In this document: positions 34,383 to 42,611 of the stretch, piece by piece | Position numbering within the stretch: the first letter of the stretch is position 1 | Layout: the number at the start of each line of letters is the position of its first letter | Assembly (NCBI RefSeq): GCF_001613365.1 | Contig: NZ_BDCF01000008.1 | Coordinates: 186,001 to 250,000 of the forward strand | Source of the DNA: Nocardia xishanensis NBRC 101358 | GTDB lineage: Bacteria; Actinomycetota; Actinomycetes; Mycobacteriales; Mycobacteriaceae | DNA: 64,000 bases | Reading direction: 5' to 3' | Translations under genes and position numbers: made by a program | The notes under the pieces: generated by a model | What the model saw: only the letters and a program-made list of their open reading frames with translations | Databases searched by the model: none | Told to the model about the DNA's origin: nothing

Positions 34383-35756
34383 TCAGCCGCGCCGCCGCAC
34401 CTCCGCCGCGGCCTTGCGCGCTGCCACCAGCACCGGATCCCACACCGGCGAGAACGGCGGCGCGTAGCCGAGATCGAGGGCGGTCATCTCGTCGACGGTC
34501 ATCCGGGCGGTGAGGGCGACAGCGGCGATGTCGACCCGCTTGCCCGCGCCCTCGCGGCCGACGATCTGCACGCCGAGCAACCGTCCGGTGCGGCGTTCGG
34601 CCAGCATCTTCACGGTCATCGGCGCGGCATCGGGGTAGTAGCCCGCGCGGCTGGTCGACTCGACGGTGACGCTCACGTACTGCAATCCCGCCGCCCGCGC
34701 GTCCTTTTCGCGCAGACCGGTCCTGGCCACCTCGAGATCGCAGACCTTGCTGACGGCCGTGCCGACCACGCCGGGGAAGGTCGCGTATCCCCCGCCGACG
34801 CCCGCGCCGATGATCTGGCCGTGCTTGTTCGCGTGGGTGCCGAGCGGGATGTGGCGGTTGCGGCCCGAGACCAGGTCGAGCACCTCCACGCAGTCGCCGC
34901 CCGCCCAGATGTCCTCGTGGCCGCGCACCCGCATCGACAGATCGGTGAGCAGCCCACCGTGCTCGCCGAGCGGCAGACCGGCCGCGCTGGCCAGCGCGGT
35001 CTCGGGCCGCACGCCGATGCCGAGCACCACCACATCGGCGGGATAGTCGCCCTCGGCGGTGGCGACGGCTCGGACGCGACCCGCCTCGTCGGTGCGGATC
35101 GCGGTGACCTCCGCAGCGCCGACGATCTCGATGCCCAAGCCGCACATAGCGGTTCGGACCAGCGCACCCATGTCCGGATCGAGCGTCGACATCGGTTCGG
35201 CGCCGCGATCGAGAACGGTCACCTGATAACCACGATGGATCAGCGCCTCCGCCATCTCCACGCCGATATAGCCCGCCCCGACGACGACGGCGCGCTTGCC
35301 CTCGGTGATGGTGAGCGTATCGATGAGCGCCTGTCCGTCGTCGAGGGTCTGCACGCCGTGCACACCGGCGGCGTCGATGCCTGGCAGCGCGGGCCGGACC
35401 GGGCGGGCGCCGGTGGCGATCACGAGTTTGTCGTAGTCGAACCATGATTCGGCGCCCGACCCGAGGTCGCGGACGCGGACGCGGCGCTGAGCCACGTCGA
35501 TCTCGAGCACCTCGGTGTGCAGGCGCAGATCGATGTCGCGGGCGCGGTGCTCGTCGGCGGTCCGCGCGATGAGCGCGTCGCGTTCGGCGACCAGCCCGCC
35601 CACCCAGTACGGGATCCCGCACGCGGAATACGAGGTGAAACCGCCGCGCTCGAATACGACGATCTCCAGCTCCCGCGGACCGGCCATGCGGCGGGCCTGG
35701 GAGGCCGCGGACATACCCGTCGCGTCCGCGCCGATGACAACGAGACGTTCGCTCAT
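34383..35756 (-). CDS. CoA-disulfide reductase / NADH oxidase-like flavoprotein
   Basis: A 457 aa FAD-dependent pyridine nucleotide-disulfide oxidoreductase. The FAD motif is VVIGADATGMSAASQARR; the single redox-active Cys46 sits in SYSACGIPYW, the hallmark of CoA-disulfide reductases and NADH oxidases or peroxidases. The NADH motif is VVVGAGYIGVEMAEAL, followed by the DIWAGGDC FAD site and a C-terminal dimerisation domain. Mycobacterial relatives are active with CoA-disulfide or mycothiol-linked substrates. A function in thiol redox balance is likely. Confidence 0.88.
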   Translation of the reverse strand: MSERLVVIGADATGMSAASQARRMAGPRELEIVVFERGGFTSYSACGIPYWVGGLVAERDALIARTADEHRARDIDLRLHTEVLEIDVAQRRVRVRDLGSGAESWFDYDKLVIATGARPVRPALPGIDAAGVHGVQTLDDGQALIDTLTITEGKRAVVVGAGYIGVEMAEALIHRGYQVTVLDRGAEPMSTLDPDMGALVRTAMCGLGIEIVGAAEVTAIRTDEAGRVRAVATAEGDYPADVVVLGIGVRPETALASAAGLPLGEHGGLLTDLSMRVRGHEDIWAGGDCVEVLDLVSGRNRHIPLGTHANKHGQIIGAGVGGGYATFPGVVGTAVSKVCDLEVARTGLREKDARAAGLQYVSVTVESTSRAGYYPDAAPMTVKMLAERRTGRLLGVQIVGREGAGKRVDIAAVALTARMTVDEMTALDLGYAPPFSPVWDPVLVAARKAAAEVRRRG

Positions 35757-35912
35757 GATGATCACGCTAGTTGGCGGCCACCGCGGCTTGCGGGCCGGAT
35801 ACGGGTGCGATAGGTTGCCCGTCGCTGGGGGCGGGGTCGCCTGCGGACGGCCGCCGCCGGGGGTCGCCGCGGATTGTCCGGATTCGCCCTGACGAAACAG
35901 GGGTGACGGTCT

Positions 35913-36242
35913 ATGGACGGCGCACGGCAAGTGCTCGCGGGTGTGGGGATCCCGCTGCTGGTTTTCGCGGCGGTCGCCTTCGTGTTGGCCGCGAGCTGGC
36001 GACTGGCGAACCCGCCTGCCGCGCAGGACGATCCGACCGGGCGCTGGGACCGAAAACTGGTCGATCTCGGTCTGGCGCTCGCGGCGGTCGGCGTCGTCGC
36101 CTCCGTCGCGGGATTGGTGCCGGTGCGCTCTCCCGGCGGCGGCGAGCCGGGCGACCGGTGCCCGGTCGCCGCGGCGAAGCTCGGCTGGGAACACCGGACG
36201 GCCGGTGACTGCGCGCCAGCTGGCGGCGATCGAAATCGCTGA
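35913..36242 (+). CDS. Small membrane protein of unknown function
   Basis: A 109 aa protein with two predicted membrane helices (GIPLLVFAAVAFVLAASW and VDLGLALAAVGVVASVAGLV) separated by a polar linker with PPAAQDDPTGRWDRK. No family is recognised. It is divergent from the flavoprotein gene and lies about 120 bp before the APC permease gene. Confidence 0.5.
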   Translation: MDGARQVLAGVGIPLLVFAAVAFVLAASWRLANPPAAQDDPTGRWDRKLVDLGLALAAVGVVASVAGLVPVRSPGGGEPGDRCPVAAAKLGWEHRTAGDCAPAGGDRNR

Positions 36243-36272
36243 GCCGGCCGTCGGTTTACGCCGCGGTCATCC

Positions 36273-36298
36273 GTTTGCCCTGTGATCGACCCGGGTTT
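36273..36298 (+). promoter_or_regulatory. Weak SigF-like promoter before the APC permease
   Basis: GTTT at 36273-36276, a 16 nt spacer, then GGGTTT at 36293-36298. One base deviates from the GGGTAT -10 consensus. It lies about 65 bp before the permease start. It is the weakest of the SigF-like matches in this window. Confidence 0.3.
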
Positions 36299-36361
36299 AC
36301 TTCACACTGAGCTTCTGGCAAACGCTGTATGAGGGCAGCGTTTTTCACTTCGGGAGCGATC

Positions 36362-37915
36362 ATGACCGAAAACCCGTCCGAGGACGAACGCAGGCTCGCC
36401 GAACTCGGTTACAAACAGGATCTCGCGCGATCCTGGTCCGGATTCTCCAACTTCGCCATCAGTTTCACCATCGTCTCGATTCTGACCGGCGGATTGGCCA
36501 GTTACGGTATCGGATTGGCGAACGGCGGCCCGATCACCATGGCGTGGGGCTGGCCACTGGTGTCGATCATGGTGCTCTTCGTCGGCCTGGCCATGGCCGA
36601 ACTGGCCTCCGCCTACCCCACTTCCGGCGGGCTCTACTGGTGGGCCGCGGAATTGGGCGGGCCGGTGTGGGGCTGGTTCACCGGCTGGTTCAATCTCATC
36701 GGCCAGATCGCGGTGACCGCCGCCATCGATTACGGTGCGGCGATCTTCACCACCGTGGTGTTGAACGTGATCGGCATCGAGATCGGCACCGACCGCACGG
36801 CGATCTTCCTGGTGTTCGCGGCGATCCTGGTGCTGCACGCGGTGTTGAACGCGATCGGCCCGCACCTGTCGGCGGTGATCAACAATATTTCGGCGTGGTG
36901 GCACGTCGGCGGCGTCGCGATCTTCGTGCTGGTGCTCGGTTTCGGCGCGAAGCATCATCAAAGCGTCGGATTCGTGTTCACCGAGACGGTGGACAACAGC
37001 GCCGTCGGCTTCGGCGGCGTCGCGTTCAGCTTCCTGCTCGGCCTGCTGCACGCGCAGTACACGTTCACCGGCTACGACGCCTCCGCGCACATGTCCGAGG
37101 AAACCCACGACGCCGCGCGGGCGGCGGCCAAGGGCATCATCAACACCATTCTCGTCTCCGCTGTCGCGGGCTACCTGCTCATCATGGCCGTCACGTTCGC
37201 CATTCCGGATCTGAACGACGCGCTGGATCCGGAGCAGAACAGCGGCTATCCGGTGATCTACATTCTGGAGAATTCGCTCGACTCGTTCTGGTCCGGCTCG
37301 TTGCTCGTCATCGCGGCCGTCGCGCAACTGTTCTGCGGATACGCCTCGGTCACCTCCGCCTCGCGCATGCTGTTCGCGTTCGCCCGCGACGGCGCGGTGC
37401 CGGGCTCGGCCTACTGGTCGAAGCTTTCGGCGAAGAAGGTGCCGGTGCACGCGGTGCTGTTCATCTCGTTCTTCGCGTTCGTGCTGTTGATTCCCTCGAT
37501 GCTGGTGCCCGCGGCGAACGCTCCGACGGCCTACGCCGCGGCGACCTCGGTGGCCACCATCGGCCTCTACATCGCCTACGGAATTCCGATTCTGCTGCGC
37601 CAGCGGCACGGTGCTCGATTCCAGACCGGCCCGTGGCGACTCGGGACATGGTATCGGCCCGTCGGAATCGTCGCGTTGCTCTGGATCGCGGCGATCAGCG
37701 TGCTTTTCATCCTGCCCACCGACGACCGAGGTTATCCGTGGAACAGCGAATTCACGTGGACCACCGTCAATTACGCGCCACTGACGCTGGTCGGCGTGGT
37801 CGGCGCGATCGCGATCTGGTGGTTCGCCTCGGCCCGCCGCTGGTTCACCGGCCCGAAACGCACGGTAGGTGAGCCCACCGATCCGTCCGACGACGCGACA
37901 TCCGTCGTCGCCTGA
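36362..37915 (+). CDS. APC-superfamily amino acid/amine permease
   Basis: A 517 aa transporter with about twelve membrane helices. It begins RRLAELGYKQDLARSWSGFS and continues FAISFTIVSILTGGLASYG, the usual start of the amino acid/choline transporter family. YPTSGGLYWWAAELGG and TGYDASAHMSEETHDAARAA are also diagnostic of the group that includes GABA and choline-type permeases. ATG 36362 follows GGGAGCGATC. A hairpin terminator follows. A degraded copy of its C-terminal codons lies at 40229-40301. Confidence 0.92.
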   Translation: MTENPSEDERRLAELGYKQDLARSWSGFSNFAISFTIVSILTGGLASYGIGLANGGPITMAWGWPLVSIMVLFVGLAMAELASAYPTSGGLYWWAAELGGPVWGWFTGWFNLIGQIAVTAAIDYGAAIFTTVVLNVIGIEIGTDRTAIFLVFAAILVLHAVLNAIGPHLSAVINNISAWWHVGGVAIFVLVLGFGAKHHQSVGFVFTETVDNSAVGFGGVAFSFLLGLLHAQYTFTGYDASAHMSEETHDAARAAAKGIINTILVSAVAGYLLIMAVTFAIPDLNDALDPEQNSGYPVIYILENSLDSFWSGSLLVIAAVAQLFCGYASVTSASRMLFAFARDGAVPGSAYWSKLSAKKVPVHAVLFISFFAFVLLIPSMLVPAANAPTAYAAATSVATIGLYIAYGIPILLRQRHGARFQTGPWRLGTWYRPVGIVALLWIAAISVLFILPTDDRGYPWNSEFTWTTVNYAPLTLVGVVGAIAIWWFASARRWFTGPKRTVGEPTDPSDDATSVVA

Positions 37916-37924
37916 CGCGTCCGC

Positions 37925-37951
37925 GGCGGCGCGGGTCGAATCCGCGCCGCC
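37925..37951. terminator. Hairpin downstream of APC permease
   Basis: GGCGGCGCGG (37925-37934) pairs perfectly with CCGCGCCGCC (37942-37951) across a 7 nt loop, just after the permease stop. There is no T-run; it is a GC-rich terminator of the kind common in actinomycetes. Confidence 0.6.
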
Positions 37952-38009
37952 GTCGAGCGCCGGATCGGCCGGAAAACCGCCGTTTGAGACACAATCTTGA
38001 CTTCGCCAG

Positions 38010-39167
38010 TGTTTACTTAAGAACAGACCCATCGGTATTCTCTTCGCTGTGCCGCGTGCCGGATGGGTGAAGCCGGAGGGCGATCAGCGGTTGTCCGACC
38101 ACCTCGCGATAGGCGTCCTGACCAGGACATTTCCGCCCGATGTAGTCGACGAGGTGCTGGTCGAACGCGGACGGGTCGAACGCCGGAACCGATTGCTGCC
38201 CGCGCGAGTGGTGGTCTACTACGTGCTCGCGCTGGCTCTGTTCGCATCCTGCTCGTATCAGGAGACGATGCGGAAGCTCGTGTCCGGGCTCGAGTGGGCG
38301 TCGGGACAGGCGCCCCAGTGGACGACCCCGACGAAGGCTGCCATCTTCCAGGCCCGCAGGCGCTTGGGCTCGGAACCGCTGCGCGCGTTGTACGAGAAGG
38401 TGGCGGTGCCACTGTCCGACGCGGGGGCGCCGGGCAGCTGGTACCGGTCGTGGCGGCTGATGAGCATCCACGGATCGACCATGGATGCGCCCGCTACCGG
38501 CGCGAATATCGAGCGCTTCGGCCCGCCGCAGGCTTCTCGGGGCGGCCGGGGCGGAGCGTTCACCCGGGTGCGGCTCCTCGGGCTGGTCGAATGCGGTTCG
38601 CGCGCGATCGTCGATGCCGCGATCGGCACCTACGAGCATCGCGAGCAGGCCATGGCCGAATCGATCGTGCGGTCGCTGCGCCCCGGAATGCTGCTGCTCG
38701 CCGACCGCGCCTTCTTCGGTTACCGCCTGTGGGACCTGTGCCGATCCTCCGGCGCGGACCTGCTCTGGCGAACGCGTTACGATTCCGCGCTTCCTGTCGA
38801 AAAACGCTATCCCGATGGGTCTTTCGAGTCCCGTGTGTATCCAGGGACGCGAGCGCGCCAGAGCGACATCGACGGGATCGCTGTGCGCGTCGTCGAGTTC
38901 GTCCGCACCGCTTCCAGCGACGACGAGGGGCGAATCGACCGACTGCTGACCACCATCACCGATCCCGAGGCGGCGCCAGCGAACGAGCTGGCCCGGGTGT
39001 ATTCACGGCTATCGGAGATCGAGACCACCTTCGATGGGCTCGCGACCCTCCAACGCGGCCGCGGTGTGGTGTTGCGGTCGAAGACGCCCGATGGAGTGAT
39101 CCAGGAGGTCTACGGCCACCTGTGCGCGCACTACGCGATCCGTAGCTTGATGCGCGTTAAGTAAACA
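38010..39167 (+). mobile_element. IS4-family insertion sequence, about 1.16 kb, with matched ends
   Basis: The element is bounded by perfect 11 bp inverted repeats: TGTTTACTTAA at 38010-38020 and its complement TTAAGTAAACA at 39157-39167. The transposase gene fills the interior, and its stop codon lies inside the right repeat. Outward of the repeats CAG and CTG occur on either side, so the true ends could extend a few bases further. No convincing target-site duplication is visible, which suggests an old insertion or later rearrangement. Confidence 0.85.
38049..39164 (+). CDS. IS4-family DDE transposase
   Basis: A 371 aa transposase. The first catalytic Asp is in STMDAPATGAN, the second in LLLADRAFFGYRLWDL and the Glu in YSRLSEIETTFDGL, the Y-(2)-R-(3)-E signature of IS4. 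The N-terminal part with LPARVVVYYVLALALFASCS is typical of the actinobacterial subgroup. No frameshift or stop interrupts it. It ends within the right inverted repeat, so it is compact; relatives often run a little longer at the C-terminus. Probably competent for transposition. Confidence 0.9.
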   Translation: MPRAGWVKPEGDQRLSDHLAIGVLTRTFPPDVVDEVLVERGRVERRNRLLPARVVVYYVLALALFASCSYQETMRKLVSGLEWASGQAPQWTTPTKAAIFQARRRLGSEPLRALYEKVAVPLSDAGAPGSWYRSWRLMSIHGSTMDAPATGANIERFGPPQASRGGRGGAFTRVRLLGLVECGSRAIVDAAIGTYEHREQAMAESIVRSLRPGMLLLADRAFFGYRLWDLCRSSGADLLWRTRYDSALPVEKRYPDGSFESRVYPGTRARQSDIDGIAVRVVEFVRTASSDDEGRIDRLLTTITDPEAAPANELARVYSRLSEIETTFDGLATLQRGRGVVLRSKTPDGVIQEVYGHLCAHYAIRSLMRVK

Positions 39168-39229
39168 ACCTGCGGTTCGATGCCCGTTGCGTGAATGTGT
39201 GCGGCGTGTCACAGTTCCTCCGCCGAATC

Positions 39230-39245
39230 GTTACCGATCGGTAAC
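39230..39245. promoter_or_regulatory. 16 bp perfect palindrome, candidate TetR-type operator
   Basis: GTTACCGATCGGTAAC reads identically on both strands. Outer 8 bp inverted arms ACAGTTCC (39211-39218) and GGAACTGT (39247-39254) embrace it, so the whole forms a nested dyad ending 18 bp before the SGNH lipase start. A near-identical site, 13 of 16 matching, lies at 50336-50351 before the acyl-CoA ligase. No adjacent regulator gene exists. Confidence 0.55.
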
Positions 39246-39272
39246 CGGAACTGTTCGACACGGGAGTTTTGC

Positions 39273-40142
39273 ATGATCAAGGCCGTTCGCACGGGGATCG
39301 CTGCTGCGTTCACCATGACAATCACGGCAGGGCTTGCCCTCGCCGCGGCCCCGGCGCAGGCCGCCCCGAGCCTGAGCCCCTACGTCGCCATGGGCGACAG
39401 CTACAGCGCGGGGGCGGGCATCGTTCCTGTCGATCCGACCGTCACCCCGTTGTGCGCGCGGAGCACGCTGAACTACCCGAACCTCGTCGCCGACGCCCTC
39501 GGCGTCCAGTCGTTCACCGACGTCACCTGCTCCGACGCCGACACGCAGGACTTCTACGAGAAGCAATACCCCAGCGTGATCCCGCAGCTGGACGCCGTCA
39601 CCAAGGACACCAAGCTCGTCACCCTGACCATCGGCGGCAACAACAACGACACCCTGATCAAGGTGATCTCCGCCTGCATCAGCGCGGGGACCGGGACCGC
39701 GGGCTTCGGCAATCCCTGCGAGACCCTTTACGGCGACCAGTTCACCAACGACATCCTGAACAAGACCTACCCCGCGGTGAAGAAGGCGCTCAACGACATC
39801 CACGCCAAGGCACCGTCCGCGAAGGTGGCCATCGTGGAATACCCGCAGGTCATGCCCGAGGACAACAGCAACTGCTTCCTGACGATGCCGATCGCCAAGG
39901 GCGACGTCGCCTACATCAACCAGATCGAGGACACCCTCAACGGGGTCGTCAAGCGCGCCGCCGACGAGACAGGTACCACCTTCGTCAGCATGCAGAGCTC
40001 GATCGGCCACGACTCCTGCAAGCCCATCGGCACCCGCTGGGTCGAGCCGGCCCTGTGGGGTACGAACTTCGTGCCGATCCATCCGAACGCGCTCGGCATG
40101 CAGAAGATGGCCGCACAGACATTGGCCGCGATCGGCGGCTGA
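39273..40142 (+). CDS. Secreted SGNH/GDSL lipase
   Basis: A 289 aa exported esterase/lipase. The signal peptide (FTMTITAGLALAAAPAQA) ends near residue 31. Block I is GDSYSAGAG with nucleophile Ser43; the Gly/Asn oxyanion residues are in TLTIGGNNND; the His is in VPIHPNALG. Six Cys suggest disulfides, as in Streptomyces SGNH lipases. ATG 39273 follows ACGGGAG. The nested palindrome upstream suggests regulation by a repressor. Confidence 0.93.
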   Translation: MIKAVRTGIAAAFTMTITAGLALAAAPAQAAPSLSPYVAMGDSYSAGAGIVPVDPTVTPLCARSTLNYPNLVADALGVQSFTDVTCSDADTQDFYEKQYPSVIPQLDAVTKDTKLVTLTIGGNNNDTLIKVISACISAGTGTAGFGNPCETLYGDQFTNDILNKTYPAVKKALNDIHAKAPSAKVAIVEYPQVMPEDNSNCFLTMPIAKGDVAYINQIEDTLNGVVKRAADETGTTFVSMQSSIGHDSCKPIGTRWVEPALWGTNFVPIHPNALGMQKMAAQTLAAIGG

Positions 40143-40157
40143 CACCCGAATTCCGCA

Positions 40158-40207
40158 CGGGCGGTTCCCGACCATCGGGCCGAAAGGCCGGTCGGGAACC
40201 GCCCGTA
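40158..40207 (+). terminator. Very strong terminator hairpin after the SGNH lipase
   Basis: A 17 bp perfect stem, ACGGGCGGTTCCCGACC (40158-40174) with its complement at 40191-40207, encloses a second small hairpin GGCC-GAAA-GGCC. It begins 15 bp after the lipase stop. There is no T-run. Confidence 0.75.
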
Positions 40208-40228
40208 GGCCGCTGTCGAAACCGGACC

Positions 40229-40301
40229 TGGTTCGGGGCCGAAGCGCACGGTCGGTGCACCCACCGATCCGGCCGGTGACGTGGCATCGGTCGTCGCCTG
40301 A
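40229..40301 (+). pseudogene. Orphan C-terminal tail of an APC permease copy
   Basis: The codons GPKRTVGAPTDPAGDVASVVA followed by a stop nearly repeat the last residues of the intact permease at 36362-37915 (GPKRTVGEPTDPSDDATSVVA). Similarity continues for some tens of bases past the stop. No upstream permease sequence is present. This is a leftover of a tandem duplication or of an event that brought the SGNH lipase and IS element between two copies. Confidence 0.8.
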
Positions 40302-40375
40302 GACGCGGGCGGCAGCACCGGTCGCACCGCGGCGCCGTCGCCGATCGTCTGCGTTGCAGGGAGCTTTCCGCAGCG

Positions 40376-40690
40376 CTAGAGCCCACCGAGAAAAGGCCGG
40401 TAGTACCGAATATCTTCGGCGCGGCGAAACAAGGACTGCGCTTCTGCGTGCTCGCCCCGTTTCTGGAGCATCAATCCCAGGTTGGTCATGGCATTGGGAT
40501 CTCCCTGGGCGGCCGCGCGGCGGTACCAGTCTTCCGCTTCCGCCAGCGCGTCGCGTCGTGCGAGCACGTAGCCGAGGTCGAACATCGCGCGGGCGTAGCC
40601 GGCTTCGGCGGCACGGCGGTACCAGGTTTCAGCTTTCTCGAATTCTCCCGCCTCCTCGAGCCAGAGCGCGAGGACGGTCATCGCAACCAC
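40376..40690 (-). CDS. Sel1/TPR-repeat protein fragment
   Basis: A 104 aa frame made of Sel1-like repeats: EAGEFEKAETWYRRAAEAGY, ARAMFDLGYVLARRDALAEA, EDWYRRAAAQGDPNAMTNLG. It ends naturally in RPFLGGL. The first codons already lie within a repeat (DVVAMTVLALWLEE), so the N-terminus appears missing. A second Sel1 block begins on the opposite strand within 15 bp, head to head. The arrangement suggests an inversion inside one original gene. Confidence 0.65.
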   Translation of the reverse strand: MVAMTVLALWLEEAGEFEKAETWYRRAAEAGYARAMFDLGYVLARRDALAEAEDWYRRAAAQGDPNAMTNLGLMLQKRGEHAEAQSLFRRAEDIRYYRPFLGGL

Positions 40691-40699
40691 GTCGATGCC

Positions 40700-41356
40700 A
40701 TGTTCCGTCTCGGAGATCTATACGAGACACTGGATCGGGTCGATGACGCCGAAACCTGGTACCACCGCGCCGCGGATAGCGGTCATGCCGACGCGATGTA
40801 CAACCTTGGATGCTTGTCCGTAAAACTCGACCATGCTGTCGCGGCCACAGCTTGGTACCGCCGTGCCGCGAACAGGAATCACCCCGAAGCTGTCAAAGAT
40901 CTCGCCCGCCTGCTCAGGGTGAGGGGCGAAATCGATGAAGCACTGTCATGGTTTCGCCGCGCCGCGGACAGCGGCGACATCGACGCGATGGATAGGCTCG
41001 GACTGCTGCACGAGCAGCGAGGCGAACTCGCAGAAGCCGAATCCTGGTACCGCCGTGCGGCTGACGCGGATAGCAGCGCAATGCGTCACCTCGGATGGCT
41101 GCTGACCGCGCGAGGCGAACTCGATGAAGCGATGACCTGGTTCCAGCGCGCCGCCGACGCCGGGAATCAGTCGGCGCGGTCGCGCTCGATGATCAGCAAT
41201 GTCCGATGGATATCGTCGGAGCACCGACGGGACCGTGTCACCGATCCAATCCCAGGCGCGATCGAGGAAGTTGTCGCGGACCGGGCATTCGCACCACCGT
41301 TGCCACTTGTCAACGGTTCGACGAGCGAACTTTGCGCGGCGCTAAGGAACGTGTAA
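40700..41356 (+). CDS. Sel1/TPR-repeat protein, probably 5'-truncated
   Basis: About 218 aa with at least five Sel1-like repeats (ETLDRVDDAETWYHRAADSG, HADAMYNLGC, EIDEALSWFRRAADSGDIDA, ELAEAESWYRRAADADSSAM, ELDEAMTWFQRAADAGNQSA), then a non-repeat tail of about 60 residues. Repeat sequence is readable upstream of ATG 40700 (GHRNHVDAMFRL), so this start is probably not the original one. It stands head to head with the minus-strand Sel1 fragment. Confidence 0.65.
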   Translation: MFRLGDLYETLDRVDDAETWYHRAADSGHADAMYNLGCLSVKLDHAVAATAWYRRAANRNHPEAVKDLARLLRVRGEIDEALSWFRRAADSGDIDAMDRLGLLHEQRGELAEAESWYRRAADADSSAMRHLGWLLTARGELDEAMTWFQRAADAGNQSARSRSMISNVRWISSEHRRDRVTDPIPGAIEEVVADRAFAPPLPLVNGSTSELCAALRNV

Positions 41357-41428
41357 AAGTTTGCGGCTCCGTAGATTTCACATAATCGCGGGGGTGCGCC
41401 GGCGGCGCGGCGCGGCTAGTTTGGTTGG

Positions 41429-42121
41429 GTGAGTTACGAGTACGTCGTCGTACCCGCGGGGGTAGTCGCATCTGCGGTCGAAGTGCCGTCCTATTTCCGA
41501 TCGCAACAAGGGCGGCCCGTCGACGACGATCTGCGGATCGTCGTGCTCGCCGGGCTGGCGGCGTGGAATGCGACGATCCCCGCCTCGCGGCGGCATGCCG
41601 CCGTCCGGATCGAGGCGGCGGGCGCGGCGGTGCGGGTAACGGCCGCCGACGACCTCGACCGTCGGCGGAGCAGGGGCTCGGCGGTCGACTACGCGGCGGG
41701 ACCGGTGCGGCAGCTGCTCGAGGATCTGATCACCGGTTTCGACTACGAGATCTACGACGGGCAACAACGCACTCTCACCCCGGCACCGGAATTCCGGATC
41801 GTCGATGTCGATATCGGCGGCGAGCGCAGCTATCGCTCGATGACGAAAACCCAAGTGTTCTCGTGGATTCCGAAGCTCGCCGAACTCGCCTCGACGCCTT
41901 TTCTGATCGTCAGCCGCGCCGACGACCGGGAGACGTTCATCCAGACCTACCGCGACGCGCCGGCGAACTACACGCTGGAAATCCACGACAGCGCGCACAC
42001 CGACCATTTCTTCGCTGCGGCGTTCTCGGATCCGCGTCTTGTCGCACAGTTGATTTGGGAGTGGGCCAACGACGATTGGTCCACTCTGGACCGGGTGGAG
42101 TGGATTCGGGAAGAAAAATAG
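41429..42121 (+). CDS. Conserved hypothetical protein
   Basis: A 230 aa protein starting at GTG 41429 after GGTTGG. Visible features are a central LLEDLITGFDYEIYDGQQRT segment and a well-ordered C-terminus with TPFLIVSRADDRETFIQTYR, SAHTDHFFAAAFSDPRLVAQ and LIWEWANDDWSTLDRVEWI. No family is recognised and no signal peptide or membrane segment is present. It is convergent with the AhpD-like gene. Confidence 0.7.
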   Translation: MSYEYVVVPAGVVASAVEVPSYFRSQQGRPVDDDLRIVVLAGLAAWNATIPASRRHAAVRIEAAGAAVRVTAADDLDRRRSRGSAVDYAAGPVRQLLEDLITGFDYEIYDGQQRTLTPAPEFRIVDVDIGGERSYRSMTKTQVFSWIPKLAELASTPFLIVSRADDRETFIQTYRDAPANYTLEIHDSAHTDHFFAAAFSDPRLVAQLIWEWANDDWSTLDRVEWIREEK

Positions 42122-42128
42122 TCCGGAA

Positions 42129-42611
42129 TCAGGAGTGGCCTGGCAGCACGCAGGCGGTGTCCAGGCCGAGCACATGGTTCAGCCGCCCGAACGCCAGCCA
42201 GGACCCGATGCTCATACTGAGCTCCACGATCTCGGTCTGACTGTAGTGCGCCTTCATTCGGGCCCAGAATTCGTCGTCCAGGTTGTGGTGGTCGGTGACG
42301 TAGCGTTCGGCGTACTCCGCGGCCAGCCGGGTGCGTTCGTCGAAGGCGTCGGTGGTGCGCCACTCCGTCACCGCGTCGGCGAACCCCTCCTCGACCTTCG
42401 TGCCGTCTCGCTCGGTGCGCCAGTCCAGACAGAAGACGCAGCCGTTGATCTGGGCGACGCGCAGCCGCGCCGCCTCGAACTCGCGCAGGCCGAGCGTGCT
42501 GTGCTGGTACACCGCGAGCGAGAAGCCGGACGCGGCGACGCCGATGCCGGGGACCATCTCGCCCCACACGTAACCGATGGGATCCTTGCCCTCGGGGATG
42601 TCGACGATCAT
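42129..42611 (-). CDS. AhpD/carboxymuconolactone-decarboxylase family protein
   Basis: A 160 aa alkylhydroperoxidase-like protein with the redox motif C58-V-F-C61 in AQINGCVFCLDWRTERDG and the conserved His-containing context TEIVELSMSIGSWLAFGRLNH at the C-terminus. It probably reduces peroxides or reacts with electrophiles. ATG 42611 overlaps the stop of the upstream oxidoreductase gene by 4 bp, so both are translationally coupled and possibly act on the same substrate. Confidence 0.88.
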   Translation of the reverse strand: MIVDIPEGKDPIGYVWGEMVPGIGVAASGFSLAVYQHSTLGLREFEAARLRVAQINGCVFCLDWRTERDGTKVEEGFADAVTEWRTTDAFDERTRLAAEYAERYVTDHHNLDDEFWARMKAHYSQTEIVELSMSIGSWLAFGRLNHVLGLDTACVLPGHS

